64,000 bases of DNA from Pelobium manganitolerans. Lineage in GTDB: Bacteria > Bacteroidota > Bacteroidia > Sphingobacteriales > Sphingobacteriaceae. Position 1 is the stretch's first letter, and every line of letters begins with the position of its first letter. Location of the stretch: assembly GCF_003609575.1 (NCBI RefSeq), contig NZ_MBTA01000002.1:124001-188000 (forward strand), given 5' to 3'. The translations under genes were made by a program, and so were the position numbers. Under the pieces are notes generated by a model, which saw only the letters and a program-made list of their open reading frames with translations, did no database searches and was not told the origin of the DNA. Below, in pieces: positions 7,703-15,841 of this stretch.

Positions 7703-9579
7703 TGCAGATTTTCTTTTTGAATGGCACCCGCATCTAAGAGGGTACGGATAAGCGCAATTTTATCTTTTTCGCCACCATGTTTGATATTGCTCAACAGCGT
7801 TTTTAAATCTGCCGGCCCATTTTTTAAAAAAGCAATCAGTTCATCGTGCATCAACTGCTCCAGATTTTGTTGTTGGGCACGTCTTTCGGCTAAGCAAACA
7901 TCGCAAACGCCACATTTTTTGGGGTTTTCTTCATCAAAATAGTTTAGAAGTTGCACATTTCGACAGATTTCACGCTCGGCAAAAGCCAGCATAGCCGTCA
8001 TTTTATGAAGGTAATTTTGCTTACGCTCTTCCAGATATTTATGGTTAACCATCAGATTTTCTGTTGGGATGCGCGCTTTTAAAAAGGTGAGCAAAGGCTG
8101 GTTGGTTTGCGCCTGGTAGCTAATTACACCTAAACTGTCCAGCTCTTCCAAAACCTCCACAACTGTTTTTTTTGCCATCCGGTTACGGTTCGCTAAATCA
8201 GCCTCTTTGATATTCACAAACTGATCAAAAGCACCGCCATAACTTCGCAGTACCGACTTTATAAAGCTATCAAACCTAAAATTTTCTACCTGAAAACGAT
8301 ATAAATCCTCCCCTCCTATTAAAAACTTGAGGCGCGATAGCATCAACGCATTTTCGTTGAGCGCGAAATACTCATCATGCTCTAAAAATTTAATGGCGCT
8401 GATCGCCGTAATGGCATCCAAGTTAAACTGCGTACAAAAATCGGCTAAATTAAATTCGTAGGTGGTATCCTCGCCTGCCTCAAACGGTATTTGCAGATAA
8501 TTGCAGATAAAATGATAAATCTTTTTAATGTCAGCCGCTGGCGGAAAATTCTGCTCAAACCGTTTCTCAAAGCTTAAACGATCACGCTTTTGGTACAATA
8601 AAACCGCATAAGCCTTTTGTTCATCGCGCCCTGCCCTTCCGGCTTCCTGATAATAAGCTTCCAAACTCTCCGGCAGTTCGTAATGGACTACAAAACGCAC
8701 ATTTGGCTTATCAATGCCCATCCCAAACGCGTTTGTAGCCACCATTACCCGCACTTGGTCTTTTAGCCAGGCTTCTTGTTTGGCGGCGCGCTCATCCAAA
8801 CCTAAACCGGCATGATAATATTGCGCAGCAATCTTATTCTGGTTCAGATATTTAGCCAGTTCCACGGTGTCTTTTCGGGTGCGTACATACAAAATTCCGC
8901 TTCCTTTAACACCATTACAAACATCTAATAACTTTTGGAGCTTATTTTCTTGGTTAATTACGGCGTAACTCAGGTTCTTGCGCTCAAAACTTTTCTTAAA
9001 AACTGCAGCCTTTTTAAAATTCAGCTTTTCGATGATATCCGCCTGCACCCGCGCCGTAGCAGATGCCGTTAAAGCTAAAACAGGCACCTCGGGATGTAAA
9101 TCTCTAAAATCGGTAATGTGCAAATAGGGAGGGCGAAAATCATAGCCCCATTGCGAAATACAATGCGCCTCATCTACAGCTAACAAATTCACTTTCATGT
9201 ACTTCACGCGCTCGCGCACCAAAGGTGATAATAGCCTCTCGGGCGATAAATACAAGAACTTCACATCGCCATACACACAATTATCCAAAGCAATGTCAAT
9301 TTCTCTTTTGCCCATCCCAGAAACAATCGCGATAGCATTTATACCTCTATTGCGCAAGTTTTCTACCTGATCTTTCATCAGTGCTATAAGCGGAGAAATA
9401 ACAATGCAGATACCCTCTTTAGCCATAGCCGGCACCTGGAAGCAGATAGATTTACCGCCTCCGGTGGGCAATAAAGCGAGTGTATCGGCACCGGAAAGTA
9501 CCGAATTAATGATTTCTGACTGTAAAGGCCTAAAATCATCATAACCCCAGAACTGCTTTAGTATTGCTTTTGTAGCCAT
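7690..9579 (-). CDS. recQ: RecQ family ATP-dependent DNA helicase
   Basis: 629 aa from the ATG at 9579. It shows the RecQ signatures: motif 0 (FWGYDDFRPLQSE), motif I (LLPTGGGKS), DEAH box with the RecQ aromatic loop (VDEAHCISQWGYDFRP), motif VI (YQEAGRAGRDEQ) and the RQC zinc site (CRNVQLLNYF then CGVCDVC). A 3'-5' DNA helicase used in repair and recombination. The C-terminus is short and I do not recognise an HRDC domain. Convergent with the glycosyltransferase. Confidence 0.95.
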   Translation of the reverse strand: MATKAILKQFWGYDDFRPLQSEIINSVLSGADTLALLPTGGGKSICFQVPAMAKEGICIVISPLIALMKDQVENLRNRGINAIAIVSGMGKREIDIALDNCVYGDVKFLYLSPERLLSPLVRERVKYMKVNLLAVDEAHCISQWGYDFRPPYLHITDFRDLHPEVPVLALTASATARVQADIIEKLNFKKAAVFKKSFERKNLSYAVINQENKLQKLLDVCNGVKGSGILYVRTRKDTVELAKYLNQNKIAAQYYHAGLGLDERAAKQEAWLKDQVRVMVATNAFGMGIDKPNVRFVVHYELPESLEAYYQEAGRAGRDEQKAYAVLLYQKRDRLSFEKRFEQNFPPAADIKKIYHFICNYLQIPFEAGEDTTYEFNLADFCTQFNLDAITAISAIKFLEHDEYFALNENALMLSRLKFLIGGEDLYRFQVENFRFDSFIKSVLRSYGGAFDQFVNIKEADLANRNRMAKKTVVEVLEELDSLGVISYQAQTNQPLLTFLKARIPTENLMVNHKYLEERKQNYLHKMTAMLAFAEREICRNVQLLNYFDEENPKKCGVCDVCLAERRAQQQNLEQLMHDELIAFLKNGPADLKTLLSNIKHGGEKDKIALIRTLLDAGAIQKENLHYSL

Positions 9580-9736
9580 GTTGAAACCCAACAAAGAAAC
9601 AAATATTTAAATATTGCGTTGCTATATGGCTCGTATTTTGTGGAAAATGGGCTTTTTAGCAGGCATCCTGTGGCTTCGGAGCCTGTTTAAGCCAGCTAAA
9701 TTTTTATTTTTTAACTTGCGAGTTCTTTTAATCTTG

Positions 9737-12700
9737 ATGATGAAACAAATTACAGCTCTTGTTTTTTTATTTTTTTTGATTAACCAATCTGGCCATGCAC
9801 AAGACAGATGGAATGTAGAAAAACCCGCCGGGCCTAGCAAAAGCATCAGTTTTAACACCACAGAAGGCACTTTTATGAATTTGGACGTAAGTCCGGACGG
9901 CAAAACGATAGTTTTTGATTTGTTGGGCGACATTTATAAAATGCCAATTAAAGGCGGAAAGGCGACCCTGCTTTCTGGCGGGATGGCTTACGAAGTGCAA
10001 CCGCGCTTTTCGCCGGATGGCAAATACATTTCTTACACCAGCGACAAAGACGGCGCAAACAATATTTGGGTGATGAACGCCGATGGCAATAACCAAAGGC
10101 AAGTTACCAAAGAACGTTTCCGTTTGTTAAATAATGCCGTGTGGACACGCGACGGTAAGTATATCATCGCCAGAAAACATTTTAGCTCGCAAAAAGCTGT
10201 AAACGGAGGTGAGTTGTGGATGTACCACATATCTGGCGGTTTTGACGGCGTGCAACTGAGCAAAAGAAAAAATGACCAGCAAGATTTAGGCGAGCCTTGG
10301 GTTAGCCCGGACGGATCTGTTTATTACAGCGAAAATTTAATCCCGAATCCCGTTTTCCAGTACAATAGAGACCCAAACGGAGAAATTTATGCGATAAAAA
10401 AACTAGACTTAAACACGGGCGATATTGAAAAAGTTGCCGGTGGCTCGGGCGGTGCTGCGCGTCCGCAGGTTTCGCCAGACGGCTCGCAAATTGCCTTTGT
10501 TAAACGCGACCGGTTAAACACCGTTTTGTATTTGCAAGACTTACAAACCGGCGAAGAAAAACCGCTGTACACCGATTTGTCTAAAGACCAGCAAGAAACG
10601 GATGCCGTTTTTGGCGTTTACCCCAACTTTAATTGGTTACCAGATAACAGAACCATTGTGTTTTACGCCAAAGGGAAAATTATGAAGGTGGACGCGATTA
10701 CGCTTGAGGTGGGCGAAATACCGTTTTCTGCAGATGTAAAACAAAGCATTTCGGAGGCCTTACATTTTGAACAACCTGTTTTTAAAAACGAGTTCGACGT
10801 AAAAATGATCCGCCAGCTAGCCACATCGCCGGACGGCAAAAAGGTAGTTTTTAATGCGGCAGGTTATCTTTACCTAAAAGAACTTCCGGACGGTAAACCA
10901 GAGCGTTTGACCGAAGGAACAGACTGGGAGTTTGAACCCAATTTTAGTCCCGACGGAAAATCGGTAGTGTTTGTGAGCTGGAACGACGAGCTGCGCGGTG
11001 CTGTAATGAAGTTTGATTTTAAGGGAAAAAAGCTAAACCCTGTAACAAGCGAGCGCGGCATTTACCACAGTCCGCGGTTTAACCGTAAAGGCGACCTTAT
11101 TGTGTACAGCAAAGGCGCGGGCAACGGTAATTTAGGTTACTCGTACGGCAAACACCCGGGCATTTACACTATAGCACCCGAAAAAGGCACGGCAAAATTA
11201 GTCATCAAACATGGCTTTAAGCCGATGTTTAGCGCCAATGATGATCGGATTTATTTTCAATCGCAACTAAACGGGAAAAAAGCATTTAACAGTTGCGATT
11301 TAAACGGACGTGATGTAAAAACGCATTATACATCTGTTTACGCCACTGACTTTATTCCAAGTCCGGATGGTAGATGGATGGCTTTTAATGAGCTGTACAA
11401 TGTTTACCTTACCCCTATCATCAGCGCTGGCAGTGCCTTAGATTTATCATCAGAAAATAAAACTTTACCACTTAAAAAGCTGACCAAAGATGCCGGAACC
11501 GATATTCACTGGAGTGCCGACAGTAAGATTATCCATTGGACCATGGGGTCCGAATATTTTTCGAAACCGATAAATGACGCTTTTAATTTTATTGATGAGG
11601 AAGATTCAAAAAAGAAAAACGCACAGGTGGACACCAACGGCATCAGTTTAGGTTTGGTGCTGGCAAGTGATAAACCCCTAGGTCGCATTGTTTTAAAAGG
11701 AGCAAGAATTATCACCATGGAAGGCGATGAAGTGATAGACAAGGGCACCATCATCATCAATGAAAACAAAATTGAAACCATTGGAACCGAAAGCAGCGTT
11801 GAAATACCGGAAGATGCTAAAGTTTACGAGCTAAACGGGAAAACCATTATGCCCGGAATTGTAGATGTTAACGCGTATTTACCAACTAGCAGCAATGGTA
11901 TCTCGCCTCAGCAAGACTGGCCCTACTTTGCCAATTTGGCTTATGGCGTAACTACCGTGCATGACCCATCTGCACAAACAGAAATGGTATTTAGTCAGGC
12001 CGAAATGATTAAAGGCGGATTAATGACCGGCCCACGGCTGTACGCTACCGGTCGCGTTTTTTACGGCGCCGAAAGTGATAACAACAACTCGATAAGCACA
12101 TTAGACGATTTGCGCTCGCATTTACGGCGTTTAAAAGCGGTGGGTGCTTTTTCGGTGAAACCTCATAGCCAAAACCGCCGAGATCAAAGACAACAGGTGG
12201 TTATGGCGGCGCGCGAATTAAACATGGAAGTGCTGCCCGAAGGCGGAACCAACCTTTACACCAATCTGAGCATGATAGCAGATGGTTATACCGGTATTGA
12301 GCGCAACCTGCCTGCATACCCTATTTATAAAGATGTGACTTCAGTTTGGAACGGCAGCAAAACCTCCTACACCCCGTCGTTAATTATTGCCTACGGAACG
12401 CAATGGGGCGAAAATTATTGGTACGATAGGACTAATGTTTGGGAAAACGAGCGTCTTTTGAGCTATATGCCTAAAGCAATTGTGGACGAGCGCAGCAGAA
12501 GACGTACCACATCTGAATACGGCGATTATGGCCATATTGATATTGCGAGAAGCGTAAACCAGCTGGCAAAAGGTGGTACAAAAATTAATTTGGGAAGCCA
12601 TGGGCAATTACAGGGTTTAGGGGCACATTGGGAACTGTGGATGCTGGCACAGGGCGGCATGAAACCGATTGACTGTTTAAAAGCGGCCACCATTAACGGA

Positions 12701-12955
12701 GCTGCCTATTTGGGTATGGATAAAGAAATAGGTTCATTAAAAAAAGGTAAGCTGGCCGATTTAATCGTTTTAAACGGCAACCCGCTTAACGACATCAGAA
12801 ACTCGGAAAAAGTGATTTATACCATGGTCAACGGACGTTTATACGACGCTTCTACCATGAACGAAATTGGAAACCATGAGCAGTCGCGCAATAAATTTTG
12901 GTGGCAGTTTAGCAAATCAGAAAACTACATCATTCCGGAAGGAGAGATAAATTAG
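9737..12955 (+). CDS. Exported TolB-like propeller plus amidohydrolase-fold protein
   Basis: 1072 aa from the ATG at 9737; an upstream extension was rejected because MMKQITALVFLFFLINQSGHAQ is a clean signal peptide. Residues about 35-600 carry PD40/TolB propeller repeats (SPDGK, SPDGS and similar, at least six). The C-terminal 400 residues resemble the amidohydrolase superfamily (KTIMPGIVDV, then GSHGQLQGLGAHWE and GSLKKGKLADLIVLNG). The usual HxH is NAY (712-714), and the family segment DGHTGIEH reads DGYTGIER (849-856), so several metal ligands are replaced. It may be an inactive or altered hydrolase. A terminator follows. Confidence 0.85.
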   Translation: MMKQITALVFLFFLINQSGHAQDRWNVEKPAGPSKSISFNTTEGTFMNLDVSPDGKTIVFDLLGDIYKMPIKGGKATLLSGGMAYEVQPRFSPDGKYISYTSDKDGANNIWVMNADGNNQRQVTKERFRLLNNAVWTRDGKYIIARKHFSSQKAVNGGELWMYHISGGFDGVQLSKRKNDQQDLGEPWVSPDGSVYYSENLIPNPVFQYNRDPNGEIYAIKKLDLNTGDIEKVAGGSGGAARPQVSPDGSQIAFVKRDRLNTVLYLQDLQTGEEKPLYTDLSKDQQETDAVFGVYPNFNWLPDNRTIVFYAKGKIMKVDAITLEVGEIPFSADVKQSISEALHFEQPVFKNEFDVKMIRQLATSPDGKKVVFNAAGYLYLKELPDGKPERLTEGTDWEFEPNFSPDGKSVVFVSWNDELRGAVMKFDFKGKKLNPVTSERGIYHSPRFNRKGDLIVYSKGAGNGNLGYSYGKHPGIYTIAPEKGTAKLVIKHGFKPMFSANDDRIYFQSQLNGKKAFNSCDLNGRDVKTHYTSVYATDFIPSPDGRWMAFNELYNVYLTPIISAGSALDLSSENKTLPLKKLTKDAGTDIHWSADSKIIHWTMGSEYFSKPINDAFNFIDEEDSKKKNAQVDTNGISLGLVLASDKPLGRIVLKGARIITMEGDEVIDKGTIIINENKIETIGTESSVEIPEDAKVYELNGKTIMPGIVDVNAYLPTSSNGISPQQDWPYFANLAYGVTTVHDPSAQTEMVFSQAEMIKGGLMTGPRLYATGRVFYGAESDNNNSISTLDDLRSHLRRLKAVGAFSVKPHSQNRRDQRQQVVMAARELNMEVLPEGGTNLYTNLSMIADGYTGIERNLPAYPIYKDVTSVWNGSKTSYTPSLIIAYGTQWGENYWYDRTNVWENERLLSYMPKAIVDERSRRRTTSEYGDYGHIDIARSVNQLAKGGTKINLGSHGQLQGLGAHWELWMLAQGGMKPIDCLKAATINGAAYLGMDKEIGSLKKGKLADLIVLNGNPLNDIRNSEKVIYTMVNGRLYDASTMNEIGNHEQSRNKFWWQFSKSENYIIPEGEIN

Positions 12956-12977
12956 CATCAATAAAAAGCGAATCCAA

Positions 12978-13007
12978 GACCTCAGATTTTATCTGGGGTC
13001 TTTTTTG
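12978..13007 (+). terminator. Rho-independent terminator
   Basis: GACCTCAGAT and ATCTGGGGTC (one G-U) form a 10-bp stem around TTT, followed by six Ts. It ends the amidohydrolase transcript. Confidence 0.9.
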
Positions 13008-13536
13008 TTTAGGATTTTGGGCTCGGCAAAAACGCGCGTTTCAGGGATGTTTGGTTGCAGCAGAATTTGGCCGGCAACAAAAAAGCAAGAACATTCGACA
13101 TCCTAAAACATGGAATTGTGGTGTTGAAGGTGCGGCAGAAAAAGTATTTTTGTTTGTTACGCCTGCGGGAAATCTTTTAGCGCAAACCGAAGCCGTGCGA
13201 GCGGTTGTGCTTTAACGAACTTTTTGCAACAATCGGCGGTTTGCTCAGGGCAGTGCAAGCTTTAATATTTCTGCAAAAGATTTCCGGGCTTCACTTCCAA
13301 AACTCGGAAGGCCGGGCTTGTCACGTGGCACACTACCTCGTTGCGTCACCTCTCTCATGCTAAGTGATGCGTTTCGTTGTCACTTTTGAATTTTTAATTT
13401 TCACTTTTTAACATTACAACGCAGCGGTATTTCGTTTTAAATAAATATATTTACAAACTATCGCTTATATCGCTAAATAAACATTAAATTGATAGCTATA
13501 CTTATAGGTATTTGAATAATGAACTTAGATTGAGCT
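13008..13536. other. Intergenic stretch upstream of the recombinase
   Basis: About 530 nt with no convincing gene. It holds short dispersed repeats: CTGCAAAAGATTTCC at 13271-13285 recurs at 30425-30439 beyond the array, and TTTCGTTGTCACT near 13374 resembles TTTCGTTATCACT near 33321. The last 100 nt are AT-rich and probably contain the recombinase promoter; no clear -7 element was assigned. Confidence 0.5.
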
Positions 13537-14580
13537 ATGCAGTACCGCGCTGAAATTATCGAGCATAAAAAACAGAAGAGGATAGCCGTATGGTATGCTA
13601 ATGACCCAAGGTTAATATCGAGATTTAGAAAACTGGATGATGCCAAATGGAGCGCTAGCCTTGGCGTTTGGCACGTGCCAGACAATGTTGCCAACCGTTT
13701 AAGGTTTAAACTCCGGTTAGACGAGGCGAATACCGTTGGAATGGATAAAATTGCTGAAATTGAAGCTTTTAAACGTTATCTAAACACCAAAAGATACAGT
13801 GCAAATACGGTTAAGACCTACTCGGAAGCTTTGTATGTTTTTTTGATGTTTTTTAACCATAAGGAAGTGGCGAAAATCAACAATGAGGATGTGGTGAATT
13901 TTTACAGCACTTATATTCTAGAAAAACAGCTGTCAACCTCGTTTCAGAATCAGATTATCAATGCCATTAAGTTATATTTTAAAACGATTAAAGAAACTTC
14001 CGTAAACGTAGATAAGATTTACCGGCCGAAGAGAGAAAAACTGCTGCCCAATGTTTTGAGCAAAGCGGAGGTTAAAAAGATTTTGATGGCCCACGGCAAC
14101 ATTAAACACAAAACGATGCTAAGCCTGATTTATAGTTGTGGGCTGCGGCGGAGCGAATTGCTGAATTTGAAACCTAGGGATATAGACTCGAAACGGAACT
14201 TAGTGATTATCAGACAAAGTAAAGGTAAAAAAGACCGGGTTGCGCCACTTTCTGCGGGTGTTTTGGAATTGCTGAGGTTATATTACCGCAGTTACAAACC
14301 AGAGTTTTTTTTATTTGAAGGCAGAGATGCTGGAACTAAGTACGATGAACGCTCGTTGGCCCAAGTGCTGAAGCAAGCGGTAGAAAAAGCCGGAATCGCG
14401 AAGCCGGTTAGCCTGCACTGGTTGAGGCACAGTTACGCTACTCATTTATTGGAAAGCGGGACAGATTTACGATATATCCAGGAGATATTAGGGCATAAAA
14501 GCAGCAAGACCACGGAGATATATACGCATGTGAGTACCAAAAGCTTACAAAATGTAAAAAGCCCGTTTGATGACTTATGA
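13537..14580 (+). CDS. Tyrosine recombinase of the cassette array (IntI-like, without the IntI insertion)
   Basis: 347 aa. An N-terminal Bacteroidota-type arm (AKWSASLGVWHVPDN) is followed by a SAM-like core-binding domain (about 70-165) and a catalytic domain. Catalytic residues seen are R204 (GLRRSEL), K229 (SKGKKDR), H294 and R297 (HWLRH), H320 (LGH) and nucleophile Y329 (EIYTH). The end, KSPFDDL, resembles the SPLDxL tail of IntI. From GLR to HxxRH there are about 97 residues, close to or below XerD, whereas IntI1 has about 40 more, so the IntI-specific patch is absent. It lies on the same strand as the cassettes. Cassette excision/integration is inferred from the adjacent attI and attC sites; a XerD-like phage or transposon integrase is the alternative. 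Confidence 0.85.
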   Translation: MQYRAEIIEHKKQKRIAVWYANDPRLISRFRKLDDAKWSASLGVWHVPDNVANRLRFKLRLDEANTVGMDKIAEIEAFKRYLNTKRYSANTVKTYSEALYVFLMFFNHKEVAKINNEDVVNFYSTYILEKQLSTSFQNQIINAIKLYFKTIKETSVNVDKIYRPKREKLLPNVLSKAEVKKILMAHGNIKHKTMLSLIYSCGLRRSELLNLKPRDIDSKRNLVIIRQSKGKKDRVAPLSAGVLELLRLYYRSYKPEFFLFEGRDAGTKYDERSLAQVLKQAVEKAGIAKPVSLHWLRHSYATHLLESGTDLRYIQEILGHKSSKTTEIYTHVSTKSLQNVKSPFDDL

Positions 14581-14614
14581 ATTTAGTTAAATTTAAAAAA
14601 AATATGACGACAAG

Positions 14615-14659
14615 AAACCCCCACAAGCCAACCGTATTTGAAGTGCTATCGGGGGTTTT
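14615..14659 (+). terminator. Hairpin between the recombinase and attI
   Basis: AAACCCCC (14615-14622) pairs with GGGGGTTT (14651-14658) across a 28-nt loop and is followed by TATT. It can terminate recombinase transcripts before the array, or may form part of the attI structure. Confidence 0.5.
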
Positions 14660-14690
14660 ATTGCACATATATATAAGTTATAGGCAAATG
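14660..14690 (+). other. attI-equivalent: recombination junction before cassette 1
   Basis: The point G14677|TTATAGGCA is where cassette 1 begins. The R'' box of cassette 1's own attC (TGCCTATAAC, 15046-15055) is the exact complement of G plus these nine bases, so the bases were carried in by the cassette and the DNA to the left (CACATATATATAAG) belongs to the platform. Recombinase-binding sites could not be resolved. Confidence 0.7.
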
Positions 14691-15045
14691 TTCCCCGAAC
14701 GAAATGCATCAGTTAACGAAAGTTTCTCCAATGCAAACTGACAATTTGAACTGACCGAAAGCATTTGAGGAATCGAACAAAAAAACCGAACTAAAACAAA
14801 ATTGAACCGAACAAACCGAACGAACGAATAGAATTTCAAAGCTTTTAAAAACAAGTTTCAGACCGACACGCCCGACCGAACTGCTCAATTGAACGGCATT
14901 TCCAATCGGTTTCCAGCCGACCAAAAAGCTTAGCCGAACGAACTGTTTTTTCGGTTTTTAAGGACAAATCGGAAAGGAAAAACTACTTTTATTAAGACCG
15001 AACTGAACCGAAACAAACTTGAATATTATATGGAAAAAACACATC
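14678..15045 (+). other. Cassette 1 body, no convincing gene
   Basis: 368 nt without a credible ORF. Closely similar to the bodies of cassettes 2 and 12; its start and end also flank the genes in cassettes 5 and 11. Rich in GACCGA/CCGAAC words. A 71-codon minus-strand frame here is interrupted by a stop in cassette 2, so it is not conserved coding. It may supply a promoter or a leader, or be a decayed cassette. Confidence 0.65.
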
Positions 15046-15176
15046 TGCCTATAACCACAGGTTTGCAAAATTGCGGGCGAAGTGCTTGCACTTTCTTTTG
15101 CCGTTTTTTATTTAATTTGGTTCGGGCTGACAGAGGTTCTGCAGGTAAAACCGCAATTTCTCAAACCTGCAAACCG
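15046..15176 (+). repeat. attC1 (family A), ends cassette 1
   Basis: R'' TGCCTATAAC complements the cassette start TTATAGGCA. The inner arms AGGTTTG and AAATTGCGG pair with CCGCAATTT and CAAACCT; a GAAGTGC/GCACTTTC mini-hairpin follows. Ends ...CG|TTAG. Confidence 0.85.
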
Positions 15177-15551
15177 TTAGGTGTAAGTGTTCCCCGAACT
15201 AAATGCGTTAGTTAACGAAAGTTTCTCCAATGCAAACGGACAAATTTGAACTGACCGAAAGCATTTAAGGAATCAAACAAAAAAACCGAACTAAAACAAA
15301 ATTGAACCGGCGGACCGAATAAACGAAACAGAAATTACAGCTTTTAAAAACAAGTTTCAGACCGACCAAAACGCCCGACCTAACTGCTCAATTGAACGGC
15401 ATTTCCAATCGGTTTCCAGCCGACCAATACGCTTAACGACCGGATTTTTTTCGGTTTTTAAGGCCAAATTGAAAAAAACTGAAGTATTTTTAGAAGCCGA
15501 CCGAACCGAAAACTAAAAAGCGTGAACAGAATATGGGAAAAACACACCTAC
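15177..15551 (+). other. Cassette 2 body, no convincing gene
   Basis: 375 nt, near repeat of cassette 1 and almost identical to cassette 12 except for the first 12 nt. No ORF of note. Conserved blocks are TTCCCCGAACTAAATGCG at the start and AACAAGTTTCAGACCGACC in the middle. Confidence 0.65.
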
Positions 15552-15680
15552 ACCTAACCACAGGTTTGCAAAATTGCGGGGCGAAGTGCTTGCACTTTCT
15601 TTTGCCGTTTTTTATTTAATTTGGTGCGGGCTGACAGAGGTTCTGCAAGTAAAACCGCAATTTCTCAAACCTGCAAAACG
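15552..15680 (+). repeat. attC2 (family A), ends cassette 2
   Basis: R'' ...TACACCTAAC complements the cassette-2 start TTAGGTGTA (9 of 9). Inner arms as in attC1. Ends AACG|TTATCGG. Confidence 0.85.
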
Positions 15681-15841
15681 TTATCGGTCAGTGTAAAAAG
15701 CCGACCGCACATTCAAGCACATTTGGTTTTTGCCGACACACAAATCCAAAGCGAAAACCAAAAGAGCTTGAATTTTTGCCACCGCACAAAATAAATAGAG
15801 TAATTTAGAACAGAAAAAATAAACTATTAAAGAGACAATAA

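Noticed and set aside
14709..14924. 71-codon minus-strand frame in cassette 1
   Set aside because: The near-identical cassette 2 has an in-frame TAG in this frame and no start, so coding is not conserved.
15030..15215. Short + strand frames that run over attC sites (also 18468-18746, 22225-22416, 25174-25395, 25645-25860)
   Set aside because: They are mostly translated attC sequence; family A sites happen to be open in one frame up to the TAG in CGTTAG. The same peptide therefore recurs and is not a gene family.
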